Shown here one piece after another: positions 33,751-47,400 of a DNA stretch of 64,000 nucleotides. The translations under genes and the position numbers were made by a program. The stretch's first letter is position 1. The number at the start of each line of letters is the position of its first letter. A model generated the notes under the pieces. The model made no database searches. It had not been told where the DNA came from and saw only the letters and a program-made list of their open reading frames with translations. The stretch lies in assembly GCA_007644065.1 (NCBI GenBank), contig VJWN01000007.1, forward strand, positions 1,302,001 through 1,366,000, in the 5' to 3' direction. The DNA is from Margaritispora aquatica. Taxonomy: Eukaryota > Ascomycota > Leotiomycetes > Helotiales > Discinellaceae.

Positions 33751-36632
33751 GGCTGTCATATGTATTTGAGTGTTGTTAAACTTGGAAATTATGAAACTTG
33801 GTGGATTTAACTGATAGGATTCGAGATTAGGACTTGAAATCGAAAATCGAGGTACAGAGACACAGAGGTACAGGATGGACATCGAACGGACAGCGAGACT
33901 TGAGAAAGAACCAGGCCTGTAGTTTTTGATAATAGCAAGGCTTTTATTTCCTTGGAAGGCCTCACACTCTCTCACACGTGTGAATGTATTTGGTGCATAG
34001 CTGGGTATTTCTTATTGCTTGCTATTTGGTATTTCCCCAATAGATGACCAAAGACTTGTTTGAATTGACCTGTATCGAGACTTCAGTGATAGATCCTTTT
34101 GGTGAATGACAGAAACGACAGATATCAAGCCTCATCCAATATTGCATGTGGCAATGAAGGATTTCCAACATTCCTTGCTTCAAACACTCACACTTTTGGC
34201 CCCTTTTCTAACCGAGGCAGGCCGTCGGTTAAGCGAATCGAACAACAACCCTGGAACTGGAAATTGTGGATAAATGACATTGAGATCCTTTTGAATAGGC
34301 CTTGAGATCAATGAGCATCAAAACACCGAATTGGCTCCAATGAAACCTGAGGCAAGAGGAAATCCACTTGAAAATCCTGCGAATATATCGCTGCACATGT
34401 GTGTGGCTGTCTTGTAAGAAGATTTGCGCCGGATAATTCCCAAATCCGGAAAATATTTGCTCCTGCTCGTCAAGTCTTATCGAAAGACACATATACCTGC
34501 ACTGCAGATCATGACTCGAGATGTGGAAGCCCAAATCCGTTGAAAAAGGCCCTTTCCACATGATAGAGTACTCGCAGACTGATACATCGCATTGCGATTG
34601 CGTTTGGTGCTCTCATTTGCAGCCCGCGACGAGAAATTGCAGAACAAAGGATCCAACGTCTCTCATCATGCAGCATGAGTTGTTCTTCGGAGAGAGACGG
34701 AAAGTCGCACGTTTCATCGAGATCGGCTCTCACTCTTTCGCAAGTGAGAGTGATGATCTATCCAATAAATTGAGATTTTCTCCGTCCCGCCGGAGCTTCA
34801 GGTATCACTGCCTTATCGCGTTTCTGGGAGATTTTTTCCTCTGACGAACCTGGTTGTGGTGGAGAATCCGGGCCGAGGGATGGCTGTGGTTCTCGTTTAT
34901 AGGCAGAGAGCCGGAGTGGTACAGCAACGCCTATCTAGATGCTGGCTGTTGGCTGTCGGTTCGTCGTGCTGGATGCGGTAGTGCTGATTAGACATGCAGC
35001 CTCCGACGTTGATGTGGGAGCATGGAGGATCCAGGGCAAGGTTGTGATTCGGAGGGGTGCCGGACCGTTGGATCTTGTGTCGCCTTGATGACATGTATTC
35101 GCGTGTTAGTTGATGGGGACTGAGACATTTTCTGGAGCTTCTTTGACGAGGTGTAGATATGCAGCGGACGGACTTCAACCTCGTCGTAGAGAAGACACCA
35201 CAGGATGGGCTAGAGGACTGAATGTACCTCAAGAATGTGATAGGTAGGTAATTAACACATTCAATGGATCTATGAATGAACTACTCTACGCTAATATTTA
35301 GTATCTGTCCATCGCCAGCAGTTGGCAGCTCAGACGACCTGAGCACTGACACAGAACTTTTGAATCTGGCTTTGACTAATGCGAATTTCCCTCGCGTCGA
35401 GAATGCGGTGTAAATTGACCACTGTCGCTTCTGATGGCCACAATCCATAACCGACACGAAAAAGGGTGTCTGGATCCATCTTCACCGCTGCATATGCATG
35501 TTGGTGCGAGGTGGTGGAGTGGAAGAGTGGCGCAAGTGGGAATGGAGATTGGAAGTCAAATTAGAAGCTTTGATCGACATATTGTCCTTGCACAGGTTAA
35601 AGCGATCTCGGCTGTTGTGAAGCTGGTGAACCTTGTTGGTTCCTTGTTGTTCGCAATCTATTTTCTGAATTATTTCCTCCGCCATGTCTCATCTTACTTT
35701 TCTATCTTGTGAAGTTTCGGACGACATCAGACAACCTGCTCTGTCATGCCTTGACTTGGGACTCGCTAAGAGCATGTTTTCGTACTGAAAGGATACGTAT
35801 ACCGTGTTCGTCTTGAGAAAGTATACAATCACCGAGGTCTCTAGGGAGAGGACTAGGAAGAGATGTGATGTAAGTTCTCGTAAAAGCGACGGGGCGAGAT
35901 GCGCCGAGAGAAATAATTTTGTTCAATGTTCGCGACTGGGCTTGACAGCCTCCTCGAGCCTTTTCGACCCCTCCAACCATTGCATCTCGGCTTCTGCTAC
36001 CATCCAATAGAATAGCAATATGGCTATCTCTTGGTGCTCTGTTACTTGCAGGAAACTCGGCTGAATAGCTCTTCTGAGGACGATCTTCAATCTACAGCCG
36101 CCCCATGCTGGCCTCGTTGCAAATGCCCCACCAAGCCCATACTCCGTACAAGTAAAACGTTCTCAGTTCTCACACTGCCGTACGCAACTGCACAGCTGGG
36201 GAGAGCTAGAAATTGTCGGAGAGTCAGAGCACTACCTTACGGCTGTGGAGGCGCGGAGCCAGCTAATAAGTGGTACTCTACTAAGGGAAATTGTTTGTTT
36301 GTTGATGATGGATACTCCACCGACCGAGAAGTAGTGCAGTTTCCGTCTTCCCCACCAGAGAGCCATGCCTTTCCTCATCGCACATCTATAACTTTCTCTT
36401 CCACCCTCCATTGCAAGCTCTTATTCTCTCCCTACTGTCTTTACCAGAACTGTTGATATTCTTTCTCTCCAGAAACATCTCCACATCTGCAAAATATATC
36501 TGGACAATCCTCGGATCATCTTCACCTATCTGAGAACTAACGGAGAACGTCAAAAGCTCCAACTCGACATCCACTGCGTAGGATCTCTCCGCGCCTTGGA
36601 AGCCGTAAGAACCAGTTTTTTACAAGAGAAAA
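33751..36632. other. Intergenic 2.9 kb
   Basis: Between the HEIGH protein gene and the second MFS gene, both plus strand. No frame has recognisable protein features. A small TAGGTAGG element occurs at 35242-35250. The last 200 nt before 36633 are CT-rich and probably the MFS leader. Confidence 0.5.
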
Positions 36633-38384
36633 ATGGCTCTAACCAAACAGTTTCGGGCGCGAGATCCCGATCAATTTCCCACTGTTCAGTTATTTTTACT
36701 TGGTGAGTTTTGTGTTTGACGAAACTCGTGGTTACATCAATTCCGACGAAACCTATATTTTTTTAAAATAATTTTTCTTAACACTGTTACAGAGAATTAG
36801 TTTCTAACATTTTATAGCTATTGTTCGACTTGCTGAGCCAATTGCCCTCACCTCGATCTTTCCATATGCATTTCCGCTGGTCAAGAAATTCCAAGTCGGC
36901 AACGAGAGCGATGCCTCCCTCTATGCTGGAATCCTCATTTCCGCCTTCGCACTCACCGAGTCATTGACTGGCATGTACTGGGGCGGATTGTCAGACAGAC
37001 TGGGCAGGAAACCCGTATTGCTCGTAGGCTGCGCCGGCACGCTACTCAGCATGATGATGGTTGGGTTTGCTACCAATATCTGGGTTGCGCTAGCAGGCAG
37101 GGCCATTGGGGGATTCTTGAACGGAAACATCGGGGTGATTCAGACCATGGTTGGAGAGCTTGTCACGAAGAAAGAACATGAACCCAGGGCGTACTCAATA
37201 ATGCCATTCGTTTGGTCCATTGGAACAATAATTGGCCCTGCGATTGGAGGCACATTCTCGGACCCTGCGACGGCTTTCCCAAACACTTTCTCACAAGATG
37301 GCCTTTTTGGACGCTTCCCTTATCTGCTGCCCAATTTAGTCTGCGCCAGTATGCTACTTTTCAGCATTGCGCTGGGCTATTTCCTGCTCGAGGAAACGCA
37401 TCCAGATATGCAACCGCGTGTCATGCTGCCAGACTCGACTTATGTCTCAGAAGAAACCCCTCTAGTTCAGACCGCAGATGCTATCAAGACTCCAGCAGTC
37501 GACCTGCGAGCGGAATCGTACGGGACATTCGAGGGAAGCGATGATAGCGAATGGCGATATGCTCAGGAGAAGACAAGACCTACGAAAATATTCACAACCC
37601 GAGTCGTGGCCTTGATTGTGGCATTAGGCAGTAAGCCTTCTACACTCAAACTTATAATTCTGGGAAATTTATGCTAATTCGTGCTCCTGCAGTTTTCACG
37701 TACCACAGCATGACATTTGATCATCTACTCCCAATTTTCTTCGAGGATAAGCGAGGCGGGGCATTGGTTGCAATGGGAGCGAACAATCCTCTTTTCTCTA
37801 TACCAGGTGGTCTCGGTCTTACCGTTCAACGTGTTGGAGCCATTATGTCTACCGATGGATTATTCGCCCTCTTCATCCAAATATTCGTATTCCCATTTGC
37901 AGCCAAGAAATTTGGAATCTACCGGCTGTTCATTATCGTTACATTACTGCACCCAGTGCAATACCTTTTAATGCCATATCTGGTATTCCTCCCGGAAACC
38001 TGGCTCTCAGTTGGAATCTACACATGTCTCATAATTCGAAACATCACCTCAATTCTGGCATATCCCGTTCTCCTGATCCTGCTCAAAGAAGCAACGCCCT
38101 CGCCATCCGTACTGGGGAAAGTCAACGGTTTGGCAGCATCCGCCGGAGCAGCATGCAGAACCATTGCGCCACCACTATCTGGGTATTTGTACTCAGTAGG
38201 CTCGAAGATGGGATTTACCGGTCTGGCATGGTATGGAAGTGCTCTGGTGGCGATCATCGGAGCGATGCAGTGCTTCATGATTAAGAGAGCACAATGGCAA
38301 GGCGATTTGGAAGAGGCTAAGAACGAGCGGATCTCGAGTTCAAGGTCGTCGATTGCCCCATCTTCTGATGACGACGAGGCTTGA
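36633..38384 (+). CDS. MFS transporter, ZIFL/DHA1 type
   Basis: Three exons (36633-36702, 36818-37630, 37693-38384) give 524 residues. The short hydrophilic N-terminus MALTKQFRARDPDQFPTVQL leads into helix 1 (FLL|AIVRLAEPIALTSIFPYAFP). Motif A is GGLSDRLGRKPVLLVG, helix 4 has GRAIGGFLNGNIGVIQTMVG with the following ELV, and motif C is SIGTIIGPAIGG. The long central loop (about residues 215-285) is acidic and Ser/Thr-rich, and the C-terminus ends in SSSRSSIAPSSDDDEA. This organisation matches the fungal group related to yeast YCR023C and plant zinc-induced-facilitator-like transporters, vacuolar or plasma membrane proton antiporters of ions or organic compounds. Unlike the transporter at 27-29 kb it has no long acidic N-terminus and lacks the RPNLRS loop, so the two are not recent duplicates. 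Confidence 0.93.
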
Positions 38385-40091
38385 GCGTGTGTGTGTGAGG
38401 TTGCGAATTTCAATTTCTTTTGGTTGTGGTAAAAGGACACCCGCGAGGGACAAAAATTAAATGAGAAGGGGAAAATTATAGAGAAGGTGGTGTGGCTGAT
38501 GGTCAGAATGACTGTCTTGTTAAGGCGTTTTGGATATTGGGCATAATTGGGTGGCACATCGTTTGCAATTTAGCGAGCGCAGGAGTTTTTGGGGGTTTGG
38601 GGATCATGTACATGATTATTTTGTCGTTGCGTAGGGCGTTGGAACGGAAATGTTAGCTATATCACGTCACGTTTGAATTGGCAGCAAGTACGAATGGAGG
38701 GAGTCAGGAGTCGGGATTTCGTAGACAGGAATGGAGTGGCATGTAGTCAAGAATTAGACATCGCTCAGCATGAATATCGAAGTGGTGTAATCACATAAAG
38801 ACTTGACCGAAATACCATAAGCAACAGTGAGATGCTTCTTGTAATGGTTCCTAGATCTCTGCTCGGCCCATGCTTGCAAGCATTAGCGAAATTAGTCAAA
38901 CAGCAATTGTGTAACTTAAGTGAAAGAAATGCCTATCACAGCCCCAACAAAAGTTGGTCCATCTTTATCACTTCTATCTCTACCTGCGTTGTCAACCTTT
39001 TGCGTATTTACGAATGCCATCACACCGTATGAAAATTCGCCTCTTAACAGAGTGCTGTTTGAGAAGTGAAGACTAATCCTAGCTGTTTCTTCCAACCGAA
39101 GAGAAGAGGTAGAGCTTGTGACCCTTGGAGGTGAGCATTTGGCAACACCAAAGAAGAGGAGTGGTTACAATGAATGAAAATAAACATGCGAATAAAGTTA
39201 TCCCTATATAGATACAATTCAACTTTTACCGAGGAAAATAGGCCCAGGGCAAAAACGCACATGGCACCTCCACAGGTACGTATCTACCTATCTCTATAAA
39301 ACAAGAGAAATCACCACAATCTCATGGGCAATTGGCATACTGTAGTCGGGCCTGGGAAACCCTCCGAGGGATTTCATACCGCTCTCTACCTTCCCTTGGT
39401 AGGGGGCATGGATTTTTGCTCTTTGGCTCCTCGATCCAGGTTTTCATATCTTAGTTTGAAATTGAAAAGGTAGGTAGGTAGTTTTTGGTATCAAAACAGG
39501 GGAAGGTTGCTGCTGCTCGCTTAATGCGTGTTTGGTCGATGGCCAGGTACACACATATCATACACATGTCTCCCAAGTATACACGGAGATAGATAGATAT
39601 GCTTCTCGCTGAATCCTGGAAAGCATGGAATAAGCTATCTCGTTTATTGGTAAACATTGAGAAGCTGATATTAGAGACCTGCCAGGAAGTGTCCCCATCA
39701 GCAGGTTTTGAGCTCCCAACCTCAGCATTAGGGCTTTCTTTCTTTGGATTTTATTCAATCTTAGTTCACTTGCTTTACTTATCTCGCCCAAATATGCCAT
39801 GCACTGAGTGGAAATTTTGCAAGTAAGAAAATAGAGATTTCGAAGCTGATGGGATGAATCAACAGAATGAACGTGGTATTTACTCTCAGATGTATATGAC
39901 AAAGGCAAAGAAAGAGAGCTAAACAGTTCAGGAGAATCGCTGTTTCATTCTCGCTACTTGCACCCTAAGAACCCCATGCAACCCGTAAACTCAACGGCTA
40001 ATGACATGACCAATTTCTTTGCTCTACGGTATGTACTCCCTTGAGCTCTTCTCTGTACTCTTCACCGGTTCTCTAAGTCACACTGGGAAGC
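38385..40091. other. Convergent intergenic region
   Basis: Between 3' ends of the MFS gene and gdi1. A TAGGTAGGTAG element sits at about 39471-39481. The CAGGTTTTGAGCTCCCAACC stretch near 39700 recalls a tRNA T-arm but does not fold into one. No exon seen. Confidence 0.5.
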
Positions 40092-41877
40092 TTAATTATC
40101 ATCACCCACCAAGTTCGTTCCCTCCCTCAATCCCTCGACAACAAGCTCATGGCCCTCAGCCCGAAGGTAGATATCCTTCACATCATCAGTAGTAGTCTCG
40201 AAATGGCTGGTTGCATCGTAGCTCTTGGAGATGAAGATGTTGTCGGTGGAGCCGCTTTCCAAAGGTTCATAGAGAGGAATTGGGGCACCCTGCGAGAAGA
40301 GAATTAGCTGGCTTATTTCAAAGAGCTTGAGAAAAGTGAGGAAAGAGGATAAATGCATACCATAAACTTCTCCTCAATACGGCCGAGACGCTCAAGACCG
40401 GGAACGAGCTCGAGATGGTGATTTGCGGTGGTTTCGGCGATTGTGGAGACGATGGCGATGTAGTAACCCTTGGGGCAAACGCTATGGGCAGATGAGACAA
40501 CAGCAATGTAGATATCTAGATGTATTAGTTACTGAAACCACACGAGGTTTGACACTCTTACCGTTCTTGCGTCCAACCTGAGATTGAGGAATGATGAGTT
40601 GAGCAGAGTCGTTGTCGCTTGTTCCTGCGAGAGGATGGTTCAAGATACAGATAGCCTTCAGGAGATGACCAGTGACTTGCACCTTGCCAGGGAAGTATGA
40701 AGGATCAGCAAGGATCTTCTTGCACTTTGTAGTGAACTTCATGGGCTCCTCTCCCCCTCTGTCCTGCATGGTGGCCTTGATACCAACGCACTTGGTGCCT
40801 TCGTAGATGAACTCGTCGATGTGAGTGTTGAGCATGTATGTTCCACCGTAGATAGCAGAGAGACGTGCGAATCCTTGTGGGAGCTCACCAAGACCGTAGA
40901 GAGGGTAGATGTATGGTGACTTTCCGTATCTAGAGACTGAGTTGCCGTATAACCTGATACGCTCAATAGCCTCTGGTGCCTGTCCCTTATTGTCGAGATA
41001 GGCATCTGTCTGATAGAGGGCCATGGCATGACCAATGAAGTCTCGAGTACCAGTCTCGAGTCCGAACTTGTCGTACACGTCCTTCATTGTGCAGGTCTTG
41101 AGGTTGAGTCCTAAAAATGTCAACTCCAAATCCATTAGCAACCAGAAGTATCCATACCTTTATGACTTGCAGAATCCTCCTCGTTGAATGTGCCGATCCA
41201 CTCAATGAAGCTCTTCATCCGCCTCTTCTCGAAGATGCCCATCAAGGACGATCTCAACGCCTCACCAGCATCAGAAGGCACCTTCGCAACAGTAGCCTTA
41301 GCTGCCGCACCCTGCTGAACATAGCTTCCAGCTACCTGTCTGAACTCCAAATATCTTGTGACGTCGGTAGAAACAAGAATGTTGGTCAACTCTCCACTAG
41401 ACATGAGGAATTTGGGCACGAGATCGATATTCCAGTCGTTGACGCGTCCGTACTTCTTCCATGGCTCCTCGCCCTTGTTATAGTTTCCATATTTCTTGAA
41501 GAGCTGCTTCAAGTCAGTAAAATAGCTCGCAGATGTACTTGGAATCACCCACAGTCTCGATGTTGACCGAGGCAGCTTCTCTGTTTCCGTCAGTCAGGAT
41601 GAGCACAAGCTTTGTAGATTTTGAAACATACCCTCCATAATGATCATTTCGATCAATATGCAGCACCTTCTTGCCCTTCACGCTCAAAACTCTAATAGAA
41701 AGTTTAGCCAAAGCTCCGCACAGCTTCTTTGCAGATTATCAATCATACCCAGAGAGTACGCATTCCGTCAGACCTGCGTATTTGTTGTTAGCTACCTATG
41801 TTGCCCCTCCATTGCGGGGTTCGTTGCATACCTGTTCCAAGGACAACAACATCGTACTCGGGGGCGATCTCATCCAT
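40092..41877 (-). CDS. gdi1: Rab GDP-dissociation inhibitor
   Basis: Eight exons (41832-41877, 41749-41773, 41632-41691, 41553-41580, 41158-41503, 40562-41110, 40361-40515, 40092-40289) give 468 residues, the usual length. GDI extracts GDP-bound, prenylated Rab GTPases from membranes and returns them, so it is essential for vesicle traffic. Conserved features: N-terminal EYDVVVLGTGLTECVLSG (FAD-type fold), VLHIDRNDHYGGEAAS, DLVPKFLMSSGELTNIL and VTRYLEFRQVAGSYV of the Rab-binding platform, and YPLYGLGELPQGFARLSAI followed by YGGTYML. The 25-nt and 28-nt microexons are fixed by matching these blocks; a frame-open run TVGDSKY at the fourth junction is intronic (GTGGGT...GCAG), since ET|LFKKYGNY is the conserved join. 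Housekeeping; no oddities. Confidence 0.96.
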
Positions 41878-42469
41878 GGTGGTGGTGGATATGAACTGTA
41901 AGCCAGGGAAATAGTCACAAAAGCAAGAGGTGTCTTGGTCAATAAACGGTGAGTAGCTCGGTGTTGTTCTCTCAATAATGGCTGGAAGGGTAGGTTGGCA
42001 GATATCAAGGTGATTGGCCTCGCCTAAAGTGGGCACCAGATTGCCTGTGACCGCCTCTTCCCTTTGTTTCGTCGTCAAAGCGATCACTAGTTGGACAAAA
42101 TAAGACCTACAGTTTGCAAGACTTGTGGGCATTTACAAAGACTTAGCAATCTGATCAGAGTTCTAAACGGAGCCTCAAACTACGTACGACTCTGATCTTG
42201 GGACTAGGTTTGGCCTCAACGAAGTCGCTTTCTAGGTGTCTCAAACAATTCATGCTACCTGGGAACTGTGTCAAATTGTATATCTTGATGTGGTATTGTC
42301 TCGTCCTCATATGCCATGAGGTAATATGTTACATGTTAGTCTACACTCCTGGCAGTCTAAAGCTGCACTCGTTCCACTGCACTTTCTGAAGCTAGGCCTA
42401 GCTTGACCTCAATCATACATCTCTCCCCCCATATCCTGCTTTTATACACTCTATAATTGCTCCTCCACC
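41878..42469. other. gdi1 promoter region
   Basis: 592 bp between gdi1 start and the stop of the ribosomal protein gene, both minus strand. No exon or clear regulatory motif seen. Confidence 0.55.
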
Positions 42470-43310
42470 CTACACAGTTGGCGATGCCTTCTGCTCTGGC
42501 TTGGCCTGAGGATCCTCTAGCAATGGTTTCTCGCCCTCCTCCGCTAATGCATCATAATCTGCCTCGTCTGGAACATCTTCCTCTAAAAAGTTCGAGGGAT
42601 TGTATATAGGCCCGTCTCCCGAGAGATCAATCTCTGGATCGTTCTGAGCAAGTGTCTCTGCCTCCCTCCAAGAATAAAACCTCTCTGTCAAAACTTGCTT
42701 GATAGCTCTCTGTGTAACTTTCACCTGCGACCACTGATTAGCCTCAACCCTCAAATCTGCTTGGAGTAGGTCAAGAACTCACAACTCTGTCCCTGAAAGT
42801 ACTTTCTGCTTCTCCATAACCAGCATCTAAACGTTCCCGCTCGTACGACTCTGTAGCAATTCTATTGCGCTCCTTTGCGCACACCCACCACAGCGAATGG
42901 AGATCCTCCCAGCTCTTTCCGCGCAGTTCTTCCACCGTCCATGATCGCCCATGTTGTGCATCCTCTTCTGGCGTGTTCATAGGCTTGTCCTTGCTGTGGA
43001 AAAAGTCGTAGAGGCCGTGGTCAGGGTTGGTGGTTGGTTTTGAGCGCTTCTTTGCATCGCGTACAGGCTCTGGCAAGGGATATTTGGAGACGGAGACAGG
43101 TTGGCGGAGACCAGTACGGCGTTGTGTAGACACTCCTCGTTCACGATTCATGTCTCGTGGATAGAGATTCGAGGAGCTGGTCGAGAAGGGGGTGCTTTGC
43201 TGGCATGGTGCAAGCAACGATGGAAGGAGGAAAGTGGGTGGGATATGGTGTGATTTGCTGGACTTGAGAAGACTTCTCAGAGTCGGCCTTAAAGCTGTTG
43301 TAGTTGCCAT
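42470..43310 (-). CDS. mrpl4: Mitochondrial large-subunit ribosomal protein L4/uL29m
   Basis: Two exons (42783-43310, 42470-42724) across a 58-nt phase-0 intron give 260 residues. The N-terminus MATTTALRPTLRSLLKSSKS is a basic, Ser/Thr-rich mitochondrial presequence. The L29/MRP-L47 domain follows: DHGLYDFFHSKDKPM, HGRSWTVEELRGKSWEDLH, LWWVCAKERNRIATESYERE and, across the junction, FRDRVV|VKVTQRAIKQVLTERF. The C-terminal tail (IDLSGDGPIYNP, then an acidic Glu-rich end) is typical of the fungal mitochondrial extension. The protein sits near the polypeptide exit tunnel of the mitochondrial large subunit. An ATG at 43329 upstream is in another frame and not used. Housekeeping. Confidence 0.95.
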
Positions 43311-44030
43311 TCTTGCGATGAGAACCCAATTGGACTTGTTAATTTCTCACGGACAAGCTCATTGACATCGAAATCTTTCGAGACGTGTTGAGATGACTGG
43401 GCTGCCGTATAAAATATTTTACGGCTGGCCTTTGATACCTAGTGTGCAGTGGACCACATCTGCTTCGAACAAACTGTAACCCTTTTAAACATCAACTCAC
43501 AAGATGAGAGAATTTCTCTAGATACCTTAATTCTTCACAATCGTCGAAGTGAGAATATTAAATAAGTAGAAAACAAAGCACTGTACACTTACAAATTTTA
43601 GTTTCATGAAAAAGCCCCCCCCCCAAAATATGAAGAATTTATCTCAAGTGTTCATGGCTCTTCCTTGGATCAACACTTCAAAAACTTCAGGGTTAAATCA
43701 CAGGTAACACCTTATGTTTCTTATGCAAATAAATCAGGCCTGCCTTAACTTGTTCTCATTGGGTAATTTGAGACTAGTCCTAGTCCAGTAGGCTGTGATC
43801 GGTATGGCATTTCACAGGTTTTGAACTCATGGATCTGTCTATCTTGCCAGGTAAGCTTGGTTACCTGAAGAGGTCTACAATAACATGACCTCCCAAGAAA
43901 TCGCACTTGGTGTTTCGATAGGCATCTCAAGGAGATTTTCAGGCCTTAGCATCTCACATTTATCCATGATGCTGCTGACTACTAGATACTCGTATGATTA
44001 TACCTCTCTCTAGTCTTTTCCCTTCGTACA

Positions 44031-44410
44031 ATGCCTTCAACACCCTCACACATCAACACAACACATACATCGAGTTTGTGCATCGTATAAAGTATGGAGG
44101 GATATGCACACATACCACAATTAAATAGGGCACCAACCGACTATTCCATGACGATTCCAACCCTCGCCCCTCCCGCAGCTCCCACCACTCAAGCGATAGG
44201 TCCACAACGAAGCGATCCTCCATGGGCGGGTTCACGACATCGACATCTAGCAGCATCGGGCTCTTCAACGACGTGCAACAGACTGATCGTGAGATCTCGA
44301 GATCGCGAGTGGTGATTGGCAAGATCTTAGATACACGTACCTTTGACTCGCATGTCGATGATATTGGGAGTCTGGATTCCATCAAATTAAAAGTTAGGGT
44401 TAGTAGGTAG
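44031..44410 (+). CDS. Tentative Ser-rich small protein
   Basis: A possible two-exon gene: 44031-44084 (MPSTPSHINTTHTSSLCI) joined by a 44-nt intron (GTATAA...AAATAG) to 44129-44410, beginning GTNRLFHDDSNPRPSRSS. The joined frame is 111 residues and Ser/Thr/Arg-rich, with RSSMGGFTTSTSSSIGLF, then NDVQQTDREISRSRVVIGK and DTRTFDSHVDDIGSLDSIKL. Composition and absence of stops look protein-like, while the competing minus-strand frame looks random. The donor is not a consensus one, the family is unknown, and another intron near AGG|GTTAGT (about 44401) could extend it. Without a homologue this stays a candidate only. Confidence 0.3.
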
Positions 44411-47400
44411 GCAATTGTTTGCGGTTGGAATTGAATGAGTGTCGATGCATGAAAGAGAGTTGGTGTTGGGAGATGCATGGTGGTTAGTTGTACTTCCGTT
44501 GTTGGAGCTCGGAAGGACTGATGGAAGAGTTAAGATTGATGTCTTGGATCGAGTGGAGGTTGTCTTTAATCTTGCCTTGCTTTGACGTGCCTCACTTGCT
44601 GCAAGAGATCGTCGTTCCCTGTACCCCCCTCTGTGGGAAATAGAAGAGCATTGATTAGGACGTCATTACGTTAATTATCAAGTAATACCAGCTCACGAAA
44701 CTATAGAAGTAGATTGAAAGGAGTTACCCGATTTATTCTCCCTCGAAATCTAAACACTTCAAAGAAAGAAGATAAGGTTCTTCAGAAAATGGTCTAGTAA
44801 ACTCTTTCCAAAATCTAGATATTGCAATTGATTAGGCAATCCAATCTCGAACATCAATCGCATCAACTCGTCCTCACATCCATACCAAGCAAGGGAACCT
44901 CAACACGCTATACTTCACTGATACCTCTAACAATTCCAAGTGGAAACAATCAATGAACCCTCCAATCACAGAATATCATTTAATAGCACATCAAACCTCA
45001 CGAAACCATCACACATAAGCGACTTGACCAATCTCGATAATCAAGGTATTACAATTTAACATATCAGCAATGTCTCTATCCTCAGAACCCGTTCATTACC
45101 TGAGCTCTTTTTGAGATTTATATCCTAGACCATAGCAGCAGCAGCTGAAGCCAAAAGCAAACGTATTGCCTCTATTACGAGTGCTCTCGTGATCAACTCC
45201 CTCAGACCCAAAGCCAACAACCCAGTCTCAACCCTGACCTTGACCCCAACCTCAACTCCAAAGGTTGGATGCCCAAAATTCTCAAACTACTAGCTCGAAT
45301 CATGATCGATGAGTGAGCAAGAACCTGCACTCGTACTTGAATCTCATCATGAACTTCTCAACTGAGTATGAGCACGAAGAAACTAGAATCCAGATAAAAT
45401 GCACAACAGAATTTTCGATCATCGAACGCTGAGCTATGCACAGTACAAAGCTAACGAGATATAAAATCAGGTTTCAGCATGCGATCTTGCTTTGCTGTGA
45501 TTTCATACATATCAGTCGAGGAGGAACAGGTCTCCATCTGTCAAATATACAAATACGAACCTGCTTAGATGTGCCATGCCGTTCCTCATCCTCAATGGGC
45601 TCAGACGTCAAAAGCGATAGAGATTTGCTCTGTAATTTTCAAGAGATGTTTTTAGGAAATGGCCTTTGGATGATGGAGTTTGGCTTTTGTAATTCAGTTG
45701 GTCATGCTTTGAAAGGTGTGTTTAAGCGAGGATTTGGGGCTGACGACCACAATTGTGTACAATGTCAAGACTAAGGATATAGCTTTGCGATTAGGCACAA
45801 TAAGGCAGGCCGGCATAAAGCTAGCATGAGTCTGCTAGATTCATACCACTTTCATCTAGATGTTGGGGAACATACACATACCCATTAGGATAAGGATAAA
45901 GTGGAGAGTGCAGCTTTGAATGTGCCAACTTGGACTGCACCTCCAAGCGGCAGATAGATGCCCAAGATAATGAAATACGACAGTACACCATACGAACGAC
46001 ACATTATTTGATCCTCAGCCCGTCCATGAAAAACGACTCAAACACGCAGCTAACCCAGGTAAAGCCGATCGAAATATGCCGCTCGTCTCCCACCGGACAA
46101 CCATTTCGGTGCAGAATTTTTCCATTCCATGGATGTCTAGAACAGTGAACGCCTCCGAACATCACATTTACGATACATCGCGGACTCTGCAGATGATATA
46201 AGAGTGAAAAATTCGGTAGCATGGCTACGTGCATTGTGACGAAGGACTCGAGCCGACTCGGATAAGCACGCGAAAGTGGGGATTTGAGGGTCAGTAAAAA
46301 GGGGCTTTGTGGAGAGAGGAGAGAGATTTGAGCAAACATGACATGTAAGCAACAGGTAGGTAAGGTGATCTGATTGAGGAGATTGATGCATGGATATCGA
46401 GCATTATGATTGAGAGAATATGCAAACAGAATGTGAGGGCTGAGACCTTCTGTTGGGTTAACGCGGCATTGGACCAATCTGCCTTTTCTTAGACTAATGA
46501 ATTGTAGAATCGATAAAAGTGTAAAAATGGAAGGAGTCCAATTCCCCTAAAACTGCTATCGGGGTGTTTTGCGATTTAGAAAACATGTGTGAACGACGGG
46601 ATGTACCATAACATCCGATTTCGATTCATGTTCGTCGGCGACTACGACGAAGGAGGACTTTGATTCCGCCTCGCCGGAATTGTGAGGTGAAGTTCGCCTA
46701 TTTCGCTCCACATCTCATAACCTCATATCACGGATACAAATCAATTGAAACTTCAGCAACATTGACTTTCTGTTTGCAGCCAAGCCAAGCAGATGTCTTG
46801 CCACGAGATCTCAACCCAAGAATGTACGCAAACGTCTAGATCCAGCTCGACACAAGCCACCAAACAGACCCTGAACTCTGCCCGAAGGCAAATACCGATC
46901 GAGGCTTGCCCGCCGGGCGACGAAAGTTTGTCAAACAAGATGTTCTGCTTTGGCATCATACCATGGCACTAGGATGAACATGTGCAGTTTACAGGCTGTG
47001 GGCATTTCTTGGATCGCTGCACAATTTCGAGAATTTCCCTCTCCCCAAGTTTCGTGACTCGTAAGGATTGAGGCGGCCATCAAATAGAAACTGCCAACGC
47101 TCTCGGCGGGCCGAGGTAGGAGTTTTTCACCGCATCCCAGCGCTCCTTGGAAGTCAGATAGTGAGATAGGTAAGGTATGGGTATGTGTTTACGAGTGGAC
47201 GGACTCCTGAAGAATTCGTTCATTTACGGTATCTTTGATATTCAAACCTCACCTTGTGTTCTGACGCAGTACGAGTACATTACTACTCTGGACATGGAAA
47301 CGGAGTTCGGATGGAATATATCCAATTGCCATATGGCCAGCGTACCCACCACATCTACATCGGTGGATATATTTTGTGCCTGTGGAACGTGTGGATGGTT

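Noticed and set aside
36031..36456. 141-codon plus-strand frame before the second MFS gene
   Set aside because: Lies in the upstream region of the transporter, no domain, stop-rich neighbours.
26987..38384. Two MFS genes as a recent tandem duplication
   Set aside because: Loops, N-termini, intron positions and motifs differ; they belong to different DHA1 subgroups.
39690..39730. Minus-strand tRNA-like segment
   Set aside because: Loop resemblance only; no cloverleaf can be drawn.
44053..44478. 141-codon minus-strand frame
   Set aside because: Random-looking composition; the opposite strand gives a more protein-like frame in the same place.
46004..46477. 157-codon minus-strand frame in the gene-poor region
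   Set aside because: Cys/His/Leu-rich without motif, no start context or CT-rich leader, no plausible family.
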